From: Falsibacillus pallidus
GTDB taxonomy: Bacteria > Bacillota > Bacilli > Bacillales > DSM-25281
Assembly (NCBI RefSeq): GCF_003350505.1
Contig: NZ_QQAY01000009.1
Coordinates: 62,001 to 126,000, forward strand
Length of the DNA: 64,000 bases
Direction of reading: 5' to 3'
The notes under the pieces were generated by a model. The model did no database searches and was not told where the DNA came from. It worked only from the letters and a program-made list of their open reading frames with translations. Below are positions 25,613-33,983 of this stretch, one piece after another. The position numbers and the translations under genes were made by a program. The first letter of the stretch is position 1. Every line of letters starts with the position of its first letter.

Positions 25613-25945
25613 ATGAACATTACCATCACGACTGAAGCGCTTGCCAAAATAGAAGAGAAAATCAATGGAAGCGGTAAAGTATTGAAATTAAAATATGAAA
25701 CAGAAGGCTGCGGCTGCGTCATGAGCGGCGTCCCTACTTTGATGGCCGTTGGGCAGGATGAGCTGGACCAAGGCGAGGATATTGAGATGGAGACAAACGG
25801 AATGCCGATTTATATGGAAAAATCCAAATTGGTGTTTTTTGATGAAGACTTGAAAATTGATTACTCTGCCAGCAGCAACGCATACCAATTAAAAAGTCCG
25901 AACCAAATCTTAAATGGCAGGATGAGCTTCATCCTCACCAACTAG
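25613..25945 (+). CDS. yqkB: HesB/IscA-like iron-sulfur cluster biosynthesis protein YqkB
   Basis: 110 residues. HesB-like fold: starts MNITITTEALAKIEEKI and has the cysteine block TEGCGCVMSG near residue 35, with the long YMEKSKLVFFDEDLKIDY strand region. The C-terminal Cys-Gly-Cys of true A-type carriers is absent, as is usual for the YqkB subgroup, so a scaffold role is unproven. The ribosome site is AAAGGAG. Monocistronic. Confidence 0.88.
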   Translation: MNITITTEALAKIEEKINGSGKVLKLKYETEGCGCVMSGVPTLMAVGQDELDQGEDIEMETNGMPIYMEKSKLVFFDEDLKIDYSASSNAYQLKSPNQILNGRMSFILTN

Positions 25946-25947
25946 AC

Positions 25948-25988
25948 AAAAAATCCATGTCCCGAAAGCAGGGGGCGTGGATTTTTTC
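25948..25988 (+). terminator. Terminator of yqkB
   Basis: Stem AAAAATCCA..CCC / GGG..TGGATTTTTT, followed by TTTTTT. Confidence 0.8.
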
Positions 25989-25991
25989 GAC

Positions 25992-26105
25992 GTCCAGCTC
26001 CAGCGCCTAGCCCCTCGAGTCATAAGCCGTACCTCTACAGAAATCAGGATTTCCTTCGAGTTCCGTCTTATGCTGGTCGGGGCTGATTGAGGCGCTTACG
26101 CTTTT
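25992..26105 (+). repeat. Hairpin-forming intergenic repeat, copy 4 of 5
   Basis: About 114 bases, same family as at 4062, lying between the yqkB terminator and a convergent gene. Outer arms pair as AGCGCCT/AGGCGCT. One inner base differs from the others (CTACAGAAATC instead of CTACGGAAATC). Confidence 0.9.
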
Positions 26106-26110
26106 GTTCT

Positions 26111-27007
26111 TTATGAAAGCAAACGGTCAAATAACTCTGCACAGCTGATTCCCCATTTCCAGCTGTCGCCGCCTTCTTCTGTGCTCCAGGAGGCAGAAAG
26201 GACGCTGTGGCAGAATCCCCATTGAATCATCCGCTCAGGATCCAGATGCAGCAGTTCGCAGAAGAGGTCAATCCTGTGAGACAAGATTTCGAACGGATTG
26301 CTTTGTTCAAGCAGTTCATTCATTAAAAATTGGATGCAGTCATATTCTTTTTCCCCAATCAGCCCTTTTGCATCGATGGCTGTCCATCCTCTATCCGCAT
26401 CAAACAGGATATTCCCGTGGTGAAGGTCGCCGTGAAGAAGAAAGACTTCCCTTTCATTTTCAAGCAGATGGGAGAAAAGAAATTCTGCTTTTTCTACGAG
26501 ATGAGGGGGAAGGGGGCCTGTTCCGCCTTGAAAACGACTGCGCAGTTTCTCCAATCCTTTCGCCCAATCCTTGACTTTTGGAAAGTCATCCGTAGAAGGT
26601 TTTTCCCATAAGGTTGGAAGAATGGATGCAGCAATCTTGACGCCTTCACTGTCAGATACAGTCGATTCCTTCAGCATCTTTCCAGGGGTGAGCTGTTCGA
26701 TCAGCAGCCACTCATTGTCTGGGTCTGCCTCCAATATTCCCGCAATGTTTCCGCCTTTGAAGTTTTCGAGCGCATGAATTTCCTGAACGATTTCTTTTGA
26801 GGAAAACCCCAATTTGAATACTGCGGACCGGCCATCATGAAATTTGACGGGAGCCACGTAATTATAGCTGAGCTCAAAAGGGGGGAGTATGTCAGCGTGA
26901 TGCTCTTCCTGCCATTTTTTAAGCCGCGCCGGCAATTCACTCAGCCAGCGTTTCCCATTTTCTCCATGAATGCCGGCAATGATTCTATGGAATTTAGAAG
27001 TACTCAT
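26111..27007 (-). CDS. Small-molecule phosphotransferase, APH(6)/hydroxyurea kinase family
   Basis: 298 residues; the start is taken at the ATG overlapping the upstream stop (ATGA), since the alternative ATG at 27019 touches a ribosome site with no spacing. Kinase-fold protein: nucleotide region AVFKLGFSSKE near residue 60, catalytic loop LLHGDLHHGNILFD near 190 and the metal Asp in AIDAKGLIGE near 213. The DAKGL form is that of the streptomycin 6-phosphotransferase (StrB) / APH_6_hur family. Chromosomal members are often not resistance genes; the substrate is unknown. Translationally coupled to yqkD. Confidence 0.85.
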   Translation of the reverse strand: MSTSKFHRIIAGIHGENGKRWLSELPARLKKWQEEHHADILPPFELSYNYVAPVKFHDGRSAVFKLGFSSKEIVQEIHALENFKGGNIAGILEADPDNEWLLIEQLTPGKMLKESTVSDSEGVKIAASILPTLWEKPSTDDFPKVKDWAKGLEKLRSRFQGGTGPLPPHLVEKAEFLFSHLLENEREVFLLHGDLHHGNILFDADRGWTAIDAKGLIGEKEYDCIQFLMNELLEQSNPFEILSHRIDLFCELLHLDPERMIQWGFCHSVLSASWSTEEGGDSWKWGISCAELFDRLLS

Positions 27008-27936
27008 AGGTTTGGCCATTCCCTTCCGGGGAAAAAATCGGCAAGAAAACCGGATACTGCACGTTCATAGTCTTCCGGATTTTCATTCAGTGATTGGGCG
27101 TGGGCCCCTTTTTCAGCGAGATAGATTCTCTTCGGCCCTTTTTTATGGTCGAAAAGATCCTTCGACATTTCTGGAAGAATGAAATCGTCCCCAAGACTGT
27201 GGATGAAGAGAATCGGCTTTTCGATATGTTGAATAGCCTGAAGTGGGGAAACATCCTTGAAAGAATAGCGGTCCCTTAGCTTAAGAAAGACGTCAGCAAG
27301 CGGCATCAGCCATTCACCCGGTATTTTTAACACACGTTTTAACTGGTGGGCCACTTGGGCGCTGAATTCAGAAAATGGACAGTCCGCAACATAAAAGTCT
27401 GCACGGTCTTCAAGCGTCCCTGCATAAAGGAGGGTAGTGACTGCTCCCATCGATTCCCCGTGAATGCCGAAAAAAGTATTTTCGCCTTCCCGTATTAAAA
27501 GTTCATCTACCACATTTTTTAAATCATGTTTTTCATAGTGGCCGTAGCTGCTTGTTTCGCCGCCGGACTCCCCGTGTCTACGGTGGTCATATAAGACCGC
27601 ATTAAATCCGAACTTGAGGAATAGATTCATATATTTGATGGAATTGGTTTTGCTTTCCGAAATCCCGTGGGCAAAAATCATGAATTTTTTCGACTCAGGA
27701 AAGGGTTTGATGAAAACCGTTTTTAAAGGATAGCCGTAGGAAGAATGGATCCAGACTTCTTCTTTTGGCAGTTCCTCATAACGTTTAAGATCGATTCTTT
27801 TGGCAGAAACTTCTCGGTCGAGGATAAATTGCTCTTCTTTTTTTCTGTAATACATCAAACGATTGGACAGGTATACGCCAAGACCAGAAGCCGCCAGGGC
27901 AGCGCTCCCTATGGCACCAAGCCATTTCTTCTTCAT
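27004..27936 (-). CDS. yqkD: Membrane-anchored alpha/beta hydrolase YqkD
   Basis: 310 residues. Residues 8-24 form an N-terminal membrane anchor, so the catalytic domain is probably outside the membrane. Nucleophile elbow GIHGESMGAVTTL near residue 155, the upstream FAHGISESKTN oxyanion region, and the LFIHSLGDDFILP and KGAHAQSL blocks supplying the acid and base. Resembles B. subtilis YqkD by position and length; the substrate is unknown. It overlaps the downstream phosphotransferase by four bases. Confidence 0.88.
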   Translation of the reverse strand: MKKKWLGAIGSAALAASGLGVYLSNRLMYYRKKEEQFILDREVSAKRIDLKRYEELPKEEVWIHSSYGYPLKTVFIKPFPESKKFMIFAHGISESKTNSIKYMNLFLKFGFNAVLYDHRRHGESGGETSSYGHYEKHDLKNVVDELLIREGENTFFGIHGESMGAVTTLLYAGTLEDRADFYVADCPFSEFSAQVAHQLKRVLKIPGEWLMPLADVFLKLRDRYSFKDVSPLQAIQHIEKPILFIHSLGDDFILPEMSKDLFDHKKGPKRIYLAEKGAHAQSLNENPEDYERAVSGFLADFFPGREWPNL

Positions 27937-27998
27937 AGTCAGTCCCCCATTATTCCTTTTCCTTTTAGTTTATTTTACCATTTGGATTTGGAATTGGT

Positions 27999-28026
27999 CT
28001 AAAAAAAAGAAGCCGTGAACCGGCTC
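27999..28026 (-). terminator. Terminator downstream of the 44-residue gene
   Basis: On the minus strand AGCCG-gttca-CGGCT is followed by TCTTTTTTTT. Confidence 0.75.
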
Positions 28027-28042
28027 CTTCAGAATAATTCAA

Positions 28043-28177
28043 TCATTGTTCGGAATTTTGATCTTTAGCAGGGTGAACCACTTTCTCCACTTCTTCGGCA
28101 GAAACGGTATTTTTAATATCGACCCCAGCTGTCACCGTTCCTTTCTGGCTATTTCCTTTATCTCGTTTTTGGCTCAT
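28043..28177 (-). CDS. Small hydrophilic protein, 44 residues
   Basis: Reads MSQKRDKGNSQKGTVTAG then a VDIKNTVSAEEVEKVVHPAK segment and ends in NSEQ. It is highly charged, without cysteines or membrane segments. GGGAG lies nine bases before ATG and a terminator follows the stop. It sits 60 bases after mvaB on the same strand, so it is either in that transcript or alone. I do not recognise the family; small hydrophilic proteins of this sort are common in spores, but that is only a guess. Confidence 0.55.
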   Translation of the reverse strand: MSQKRDKGNSQKGTVTAGVDIKNTVSAEEVEKVVHPAKDQNSEQ

Positions 28178-28237
28178 TTTTCATTGCTCCCTTCAAGTTG
28201 GATACGCTTTAATTTTTTCGAAAGGAGCGTGAATTAT

Positions 28238-29134
28238 TCACTCTGCTTTCGATAAACGATAATATCCAGTCTCAATGGTCCTGGAAAGGTGGGGAGCCAC
28301 AAGATCGACCGCTTCGACGAGCGTGTCCAGATCGATTCCGGTGTGGACACCCATCCTTTCGAGCATATATGCTACATCTTCTGTGGCCACATTCCCTGTA
28401 GCGCCGGGTGCGAACGGGCAGCCTCCAAGACCGCCTGCTGAAGTGTCAAATCTAGTGATGCCTGCTTGCAATGCAGCATATATATTGGCGAGTGCCATCT
28501 TCCTTGTATCGTGGAAATGTGCTGTCAATAAAGTATCCGGCAAATTCGCCTTGATCTTCGAAAATAAGGAATAGGACTCTGAAGGAACAGCCATTCCGAT
28601 GGTATCTGCCACACTCAGCTCATCGACTCCAGCTTCTGCAAATTCCCTGCAGAGTTCAAGAACGGCTTCTTCAGAAATCTTCCCTTCATATGGACAATAA
28701 AAGGAAGTCGAGATGCAGGCGCGGACAAAGTACCCCTTTTCTTTTAATTGGCCAATCAACGGCTTGAGTTCATCCATGCTTTCACGGGTTGATTTGTTGA
28801 TATTCTTTTTGTTGAAAGAATCGCTCACTCCTACAAAAACAGCAACGGCCCGGCAATCTGTTTCCATGACTCTTTCAATACCTTTTTGATTTGGGGCTAG
28901 GACAAAGTTCCTTCTATTGTCCAGACAGGACCCGACAATTTCAGCAGCATCTTTCATCTGCGGCACCCACTTGGGGGACACAAATGACGTCAGTTCCATC
29001 TCCTTGAACCCTGCTTGCTTCAACTTATGAATAAAAGCTTTTTTGACTTCAGTGGGAATGAAATTTTTCTCATTCTGCAGACCGTCCCGGGGGCCGACTT
29101 CAATCAATACAGCTTCTTTTAGAAAATCCATCAT
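28238..29134 (-). CDS. mvaB: Hydroxymethylglutaryl-CoA lyase
   Basis: 298 residues. Cleaves HMG-CoA to acetyl-CoA and acetoacetate, the last step of leucine breakdown. DRE-TIM barrel: metal-binding VGPRDGLQNE at residues 13-22, HFHDT near 207, and the signature GGLGGCPFAPGATGN near 236-250 with the active-site Cys. Start is ATG-ATG after GGGAG; either methionine is possible. It is divergent from thiolase-scoA-scoB, which would consume or produce the acetoacetate. Confidence 0.94.
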   Translation of the reverse strand: MMDFLKEAVLIEVGPRDGLQNEKNFIPTEVKKAFIHKLKQAGFKEMELTSFVSPKWVPQMKDAAEIVGSCLDNRRNFVLAPNQKGIERVMETDCRAVAVFVGVSDSFNKKNINKSTRESMDELKPLIGQLKEKGYFVRACISTSFYCPYEGKISEEAVLELCREFAEAGVDELSVADTIGMAVPSESYSLFSKIKANLPDTLLTAHFHDTRKMALANIYAALQAGITRFDTSAGGLGGCPFAPGATGNVATEDVAYMLERMGVHTGIDLDTLVEAVDLVAPHLSRTIETGYYRLSKAE

Positions 29135-29286
29135 AAAAACTCCCTTCCATGTGCAATCAATTTATTGTAAAAACGTTTTGTGCAGAAAAGCAAGAATAAT
29201 ACGATTTTTGACAAAATTAGAGGAATTTTTTTATTTACATCGAAATTAAAATAGTGACTTTAACTATTGAACAGGAGGAAACTGCA

Positions 29287-30474
29287 ATGGAAAAACAGGA
29301 AGTAGTCATCGTAAGTGCAGTTCGTACTGCAATTGGAAGCTTCAATGGAAGCCTAAAAAATATCTCGGCTCCGGAGTTGGGGGCAGTTGTTATAAAGGAA
29401 GCCTTAAAAAGAGGCGGTTTAACGGGTGAGCAAGTAGACGAAGTCATCATGGGAAATGTCCTGCAGGCAGGACTGGGACAGAATCCGGCAAGGCAGGCTG
29501 CTATTAAGGCGGGCCTTCCTGAAAGCGTTTCCGCGATGACCATCAATAAAGTATGCGGTTCTGGATTGAAGGCCGTGCATTTGGCGGCGCAGGCGATTTT
29601 GGCGGGAGATGCCGATGTTGTTGTGGCAGGCGGAATGGAAAACATGAGCCAGGCGCCATATTTATTAAAGAATGCCCGTGAAGGCTTCAAAATGGGCGAT
29701 CAAAAGATGGTCGACAGCATGATTTCAGATGGATTATGGTGTGCATTCAACGACTATCATATGGGGGTCACAGCAGAAAACCTGTGCGATGCCTACCAAT
29801 TGACAAGGGAAGAGCAGGATGCGTTCTCAGCTGCCAGCCAGGCAAAGGCTGCAAAAGCCATCGAGGAAGGAAAGTTCAAGGAGGAAATTGTTCCTGTGGC
29901 CATTCCTCAACGAAAAGGGGAGCCGGTTCTTTTCGAGACAGATGAATATGTGAAAAAAGGGACGACTGCTGAAAAGCTTGCAGGATTAAGACCGGCATTC
30001 AAAAAGGATGGAAGCGTAACAGCAGGCAATGCATCCGGGATCAATGACGGTGCAGCTGCCTTTGTCGTAATGTCCAAAACAAAAGCGGAAGAACTGGGGA
30101 TCAAACCGCTTGTTGTCATTAAAGGAAATGCCAGTGCAGGGGTAGACCCAAGCATAATGGGAATCGGTCCGGTTTCAGCAGTGAAAAAGGCATTGGCCAA
30201 AACAGGTATGCAATTAAGCGAAATGGATCTGATTGAAGCGAATGAAGCGTTCGCTGCCCAGTCTTTGGCAGTAGGGAAAGAGTTGGATTTCAATAAAGAA
30301 ATATTGAACGTCAATGGCGGGGCGATTGCCTTGGGGCACCCGATTGGGGCAAGCGGGGCGAGGATCCTAGTGACGCTGATCCACGAAATGAAGAAGCGGG
30401 AAGCGAAAAAAGGATTGGCAACCCTCTGCATCGGCGGAGGACAGGGCGTGGCTACAATCGTGGAATTGGTTTAA
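29287..30474 (+). CDS. Acetyl-CoA C-acetyltransferase (thiolase)
   Basis: 395 residues from ATG 29287 after AGGAGG; an in-frame GTG at 29254 lies upstream of that site. Thiolase fold with nucleophile Cys90 in [11 protein letters not shown], the NEAFAAQ block, His in [14 protein letters not shown] and the second Cys in LCIGGGQG. Length and the [11 protein letters not shown] form fit biosynthetic/acetoacetyl-CoA thiolases. With the CoA-transferase genes directly after it, the likely role is acetoacetyl-CoA cleavage in ketone-body or leucine catabolism. Confidence 0.93.
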   Translation: MEKQEVVIVSAVRTAIGSFNGSLKNISAPELGAVVIKEALKRGGLTGEQVDEVIMGNVLQAGLGQNPARQAAIKAGLPESVSAMTINKVCGSGLKAVHLAAQAILAGDADVVVAGGMENMSQAPYLLKNAREGFKMGDQKMVDSMISDGLWCAFNDYHMGVTAENLCDAYQLTREEQDAFSAASQAKAAKAIEEGKFKEEIVPVAIPQRKGEPVLFETDEYVKKGTTAEKLAGLRPAFKKDGSVTAGNASGINDGAAAFVVMSKTKAEELGIKPLVVIKGNASAGVDPSIMGIGPVSAVKKALAKTGMQLSEMDLIEANEAFAAQSLAVGKELDFNKEILNVNGGAIALGHPIGASGARILVTLIHEMKKREAKKGLATLCIGGGQGVATIVELV

Positions 30475-30519
30475 GCAAAGAGGTCACTGTCTGATAACGA
30501 CAAAAGGAGATGAGTAAAC

Positions 30520-31212
30520 ATGAAACAAGTTTTTTCCACTTTTCAAGAAGCGGTGAAGGATATTAATGATGGAGCGGTTCTGATGGTCGGCGGCTTTGGT
30601 TTATGCGGCATCCCGGAAAACCTGATCCTTGCCTTGGTTGAAAAAGGTGTTAAGGATTTGACGGTCATTTCCAATAACTGTGGAGTCGACGATTGGGGAC
30701 TTGGACTTCTCATGAAAAATAAGCAGATCAAGAAAATGATTGGCTCTTACGTTGGAGAGAATAAGGAATTTGAAAGACAGGTACTATCTGGCGAGATTGA
30801 AGTGGAACTGGTGCCGCAGGGTACACTTGCTGAAAAAATCCGTGCAGGCGGAGCAGGGATCCCGGCATTCTACACACCTGCGGGAGTTGGGACGCCGATT
30901 GCAGAAGGCAAGGAAACAAGGGAATTCAATGGCAAGGAATATCTTCTGGAAGAAGCCTATAAGGCGGATTTCAGTTTAGTCAGAGCTTGGAAAGCGGATA
31001 AGATGGGGAACTTGATCTACAACAAAACCGCGAGGAATTTCAATCCGATGATTGCCGCTGCCGGCAAAGTGACCATTGCCGAAGTGGAAGAGCTTTATGA
31101 AATTGGAGAACTTAATCCAAACGATATCCATACGCCAAGCATCTATGTCCAAGGACTGATCCAAGGAAAACAGGAAAAAAGAATTGAACGCAGAACAGTC
31201 CAATCAAAATAA
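30520..31212 (+). CDS. scoA: 3-Oxoacid CoA-transferase subunit A
   Basis: 230 residues. Alpha subunit of succinyl-CoA:acetoacetate CoA-transferase. The type I CoA-transferase start ([23 protein letters not shown]) is followed by the Rossmann-like [14 protein letters not shown] and the [15 protein letters not shown] loop. It follows the thiolase by 45 bases and precedes subunit B by 18, so the three form an operon. Confidence 0.93.
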   Translation: MKQVFSTFQEAVKDINDGAVLMVGGFGLCGIPENLILALVEKGVKDLTVISNNCGVDDWGLGLLMKNKQIKKMIGSYVGENKEFERQVLSGEIEVELVPQGTLAEKIRAGGAGIPAFYTPAGVGTPIAEGKETREFNGKEYLLEEAYKADFSLVRAWKADKMGNLIYNKTARNFNPMIAAAGKVTIAEVEELYEIGELNPNDIHTPSIYVQGLIQGKQEKRIERRTVQSK

Positions 31213-31230
31213 AGAAGGGAGAGCTGAAAG

Positions 31231-31884
31231 ATGAGCAATCGTGAAAAAATTGCCAGAAGAGCAGAAAAAGAGATTGAAAATGGCTTTTATGTGAATCTTG
31301 GAATCGGGATGCCGACCCTGGTCGCAAACTATATTTCAGAAAATAAACAAGTGGTCCTGCAGTCTGAAAATGGCTTGCTGGGAATAGGCCCTTACCCTGC
31401 CGATGAGGAAGTCGAAGCAGATTTGATCAATGCTGGGAAAGAAACGGTAACGGCAATTCCGGGAGCTTCATATTTTGATAGTTCAGAGTCCTTTGCCATG
31501 ATCCGAGGAGGCCATATCGACATTGCCATCCTTGGGGGAATGGAAGTTTCAGAAAACGGGGACCTTGCCAACTGGATGATCCCGGGGAAAATGATCAAAG
31601 GAATGGGTGGAGCCATGGACTTAGTCCACGGTGCAAGAAAAATCATCGTCATTATGGACCATGTCAACAAAAGCGGTGAACCTAAAATCCTGAAATCATG
31701 CAGCCTTCCTTTGACAGGCAAAGGAGTAGTCGATCGAATCATCACTGACCGGGCTGTCATAGATGTGACAGACAGCGGCCTTCTCCTCAAAGAAGTAGCA
31801 AAAGGCTATACAGTCGAAGAAATTCTTGCATCGACAGAACCGGAATTAAAAGTAGACCAAAACGTACTGACCGAAGCCTTTTAA
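31231..31884 (+). CDS. scoB: 3-Oxoacid CoA-transferase subunit B
   Basis: 217 residues. Carries the catalytic glutamate in [12 protein letters not shown] near residue 50, the residue that forms the enzyme-CoA thioester in type I CoA-transferases. [11 protein letters not shown] and the [15 protein letters not shown] block are typical. Together with ScoA it transfers CoA from succinyl-CoA to acetoacetate. Last gene of the thiolase-scoA-scoB operon; no strong terminator is visible before yqkE. Confidence 0.94.
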   Translation: MSNREKIARRAEKEIENGFYVNLGIGMPTLVANYISENKQVVLQSENGLLGIGPYPADEEVEADLINAGKETVTAIPGASYFDSSESFAMIRGGHIDIAILGGMEVSENGDLANWMIPGKMIKGMGGAMDLVHGARKIIVIMDHVNKSGEPKILKSCSLPLTGKGVVDRIITDRAVIDVTDSGLLLKEVAKGYTVEEILASTEPELKVDQNVLTEAF

Positions 31885-31948
31885 AAAAGTCCGCAGCGGA
31901 AATTTCAGACCCTTTTTGCTATAATAGAAGGAAAAAAGGAGAAACACC

Positions 31949-32206
31949 ATGAAGAAAAAGAAGCGACAGCAGCATGCCAAACCACAGCATCGGAAAAAAG
32001 AAGATTCCCTTTCATTGAAAGACGCATTAAGTCCCGATCTATTACAGCAGTTGAAAGCCAAGCAAAAAGAACTTGAGCAGACAGAAGCTGAAAAGAGGGA
32101 AGCGGAAGAAGCAAGAAAAAGAGAAGAACGAAGACTCCGCGAAAAAAATAAGTCGTTTGAAGAGCTCTTCGAAGAAAGCTCAATGAACTGGAAAGAATTC
32201 AAATAA
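31949..32206 (+). CDS. yqkE: YqkE family protein (DUF3886)
   Basis: 85 residues, almost entirely charged: a basic head (MKKKKRQQHAKPQHRKKE), the short LSLKDALSPDLLQQLKAKQ motif typical of the family, a Glu/Arg/Lys coiled-coil (about 42-70) and the end MNWKEFK. Function unknown. Ribosome site AAAGGAG. Its stop shares a base with the start of the next gene (TAATG), so translation is coupled. A TATAAT at 31920-31925 may be its -10 element. Confidence 0.85.
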   Translation: MKKKKRQQHAKPQHRKKEDSLSLKDALSPDLLQQLKAKQKELEQTEAEKREAEEARKREERRLREKNKSFEELFEESSMNWKEFK

Positions 32207-32742
32207 TGCTGAGAAAGGTGACGGTTGAAGATTCTCAATTGGGCTGGAAGAAGCAATTTGAAGAAGAAGCCAGACGGCTTAAGGACTTTTTTTGGAAAGA
32301 ATCTTCGCTGTTCATTCATCATATTGGTTCTACTTCCATTGAGGGTCTGGCTGCTAAGCCTATTATTGATATTCTGATAGAAGTACCTGATATCAATAAA
32401 ATAGATGATCAGACATCTATGATGGAAAGACAATTGGGCATCAAGGCAAAAGGGGAAAATGGCATTCCTGGGAGAAGGTATTTCCAGAGGCTGGATGAAA
32501 ACGGGGTTCATCTTACGCATCTGCATATCTATCCAATCGGCCATCCCGACATTGAACGGCACCTTGTTTTCCGCGACTATTTGAGAGAACATCCTGACAG
32601 GGCAAAGGATTATGGTGATTTGAAAAGGGAATTGGCAGTGAAATATCCTTTTGATATTGCATCCTATATCGACGGAAAAGATGCATTGGTCAAAGAAATC
32701 GAAGAAGAAGCGTTAAAATGGAAAAAGTCAGGGGCGGAATAG
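32206..32742 (+). CDS. GrpB family protein (nucleotidyltransferase-like)
   Basis: 178 residues, one GrpB domain. The family core HHIGSTSIEGLAAKPIIDIL at residues 39-58 is a nucleotidyltransferase-type Gly-Ser plus Asp-x-(Asp/Glu) motif. RYFQRLDENGVHLTHLHIYP and FRDYLREHPDRAKDYGDLK are also characteristic. In B. subtilis a GrpB domain is fused to a GNAT domain in YqkA; here it is separate. Substrate unknown. Confidence 0.85.
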   Translation: MLRKVTVEDSQLGWKKQFEEEARRLKDFFWKESSLFIHHIGSTSIEGLAAKPIIDILIEVPDINKIDDQTSMMERQLGIKAKGENGIPGRRYFQRLDENGVHLTHLHIYPIGHPDIERHLVFRDYLREHPDRAKDYGDLKRELAVKYPFDIASYIDGKDALVKEIEEEALKWKKSGAE

Positions 32743-32768
32743 AATCATTCCTTCCCCTGACTTTTTTT
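32722..32768. terminator. Bidirectional terminator between grpB-like gene and yqkF
   Basis: AAAAGTCAGGGG and CCCCTGACTTTT pair around 19 bases with T-runs on both strands. The left arm overlaps the end of the GrpB coding region. Confidence 0.85.
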
Positions 32769-32780
32769 GTTCCTCGAATA

Positions 32781-33701
32781 TCAGCGATGCTGTTCGTATT
32801 TATCGTTTTTGGCAAGTTGTCTAATGAGTTCGATTTCATCTTTAGAAAGTGCGCTTCCTTTAACTGCACGGGCATTGTTTTTGACTTGCTCCACTGTGCT
32901 CGCACCTGGAACTACAGCGGCAACAGCTGGTGAACTCAAAACATATTGGAGGGCAAGTTCGGTCATTTGCCGATCATTCAAAAGCTTATGTTGAATGGAC
33001 GAAAGCAATTCAGATAGTTCATTATAAGTGTAGGAGAGGAATCCTTCTTTCTTGATTTTATCCGATGCCTTGTCCAGCATTTTATCGGAGAGAAGTCCTT
33101 TGGCAAGAGGGCCCCTCGCAACGACGCTGATCTTTTTCTCTTCGAGGAGCGGCAGCCATTCCTCCGGCCGCCTGTCAAGAATGCTGTACTGCATCATGAT
33201 GCTTTTGATGGAAGATTTCTCAGCAAAGGCTTTAATCACATTCGGACGAATGGAGGAAATCCCATACTCTCTTATTAAACCCTCTGCCTTCAATTCTTCA
33301 AATCCTTCGATGGTCTCTTCAAAGGGATCTTCAATGGTTCCCCCGTGCAATTGATACAGATCGATATAATCAATCCCCAAACGATGAAGGCTGTCTTTTA
33401 CTGCTGATTTGATATAGGATTTCGAAGGGTCCCAGCTCCAGCTGTCTTTGGCTTCATTCCATCTATTTCCCACCTTGGTTGCAATGACAACATCGTCCCT
33501 GACATTTTTCAACGCCTTTCCGACAAGTTCCTCATTTACACCAAAGTCATATAAATCAGCCGTGTCAAAGTAATTAATGCCTTCTTCAAGTGCTGCTTCT
33601 ACAATGGACAGCGCATGTTTTTCATCCGTTCCCAGCGACATGCAGCCAAGCCCCATTTTACTTACGAGCAATCCGGAATTTCCAAGTGGTCTCTTTTCCA
33701 T
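32781..33701 (-). CDS. yqkF: Aldo/keto reductase YqkF
   Basis: 306 residues from the second ATG, nine bases after GGAGG. NADPH-dependent (beta/alpha)8 reductase. The catalytic Asp and Tyr are in FDTADLYDFG near residue 50, Lys in IATKVG near 76, and His in LYQLHGGTIEDP near 120. GASTVEQVKNN near 280 is the coenzyme phosphate-binding region. Matches B. subtilis YqkF in position and motifs; the physiological substrate is unknown. Monocistronic. Confidence 0.9.
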   Translation of the reverse strand: MEKRPLGNSGLLVSKMGLGCMSLGTDEKHALSIVEAALEEGINYFDTADLYDFGVNEELVGKALKNVRDDVVIATKVGNRWNEAKDSWSWDPSKSYIKSAVKDSLHRLGIDYIDLYQLHGGTIEDPFEETIEGFEELKAEGLIREYGISSIRPNVIKAFAEKSSIKSIMMQYSILDRRPEEWLPLLEEKKISVVARGPLAKGLLSDKMLDKASDKIKKEGFLSYTYNELSELLSSIQHKLLNDRQMTELALQYVLSSPAVAAVVPGASTVEQVKNNARAVKGSALSKDEIELIRQLAKNDKYEQHR

Positions 33702-33772
33702 GTGTTCCATCCTCCCAATAAGTCATTTTCTTAATATTAATGGAAAGGAGGGGACGAGGCAAAGCGAAAGGC

Positions 33773-33907
33773 CTAGGACTGCTTGGACAATTCATTGATC
33801 CAGTCAGCAACAAGGGGAAACCGCTTCTGCTGCAGTTTAAGATAGTGTTTAATTTCCCACGCTTTCCCAGCGATTACTACTCCCTTTTCAGTGATATACA
33901 CCTTCAT
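33773..33907 (-). CDS. mciZ: MciZ-like inhibitor of FtsZ
   Basis: 44 residues starting MKVYITEKGVVIAGKAWEIK. This matches B. subtilis MciZ (40 residues) as I recall it, especially the KGVV-x-x-GKAWEI block that adds a strand and helix to the FtsZ C-terminal subdomain. The established role is blocking Z-ring assembly in the mother cell during sporulation. An ideal AAGGAGG lies eight bases before ATG, and a SigE-like -10 (CATACATT) lies 29 bases upstream of the start. Location beside yqkF and nudF also agrees with B. subtilis. Confidence 0.82.
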   Translation of the reverse strand: MKVYITEKGVVIAGKAWEIKHYLKLQQKRFPLVADWINELSKQS

Positions 33908-33935
33908 TAAGATTCCTCCTTGGCGGGTATGATAA

Positions 33936-33963
33936 AATGTATGAAAAGCTAATGAAGATAGAA
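33936..33963 (-). promoter_or_regulatory. Candidate SigE promoter of mciZ
   Basis: On the minus strand CATACATT (33936-33943) matches the SigE -10 CATACAHT exactly. The -35 partner 13 bases upstream (TTCTATC) fits KMATATT only partly. Confidence 0.55.
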
Positions 33964-33983
33964 CCCAGGAGGAGCTGGATGAA

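Noticed and set aside
26111-27007. Acquired aminoglycoside-resistance gene
   Set aside because: Base composition and the overlap with yqkD look native; family membership alone does not show resistance.
31846-32592. 248-residue minus-strand frame
   Set aside because: Antisense to yqkE and the GrpB gene; its Ser/Phe-rich composition is the mirror of Lys/Glu-rich yqkE.
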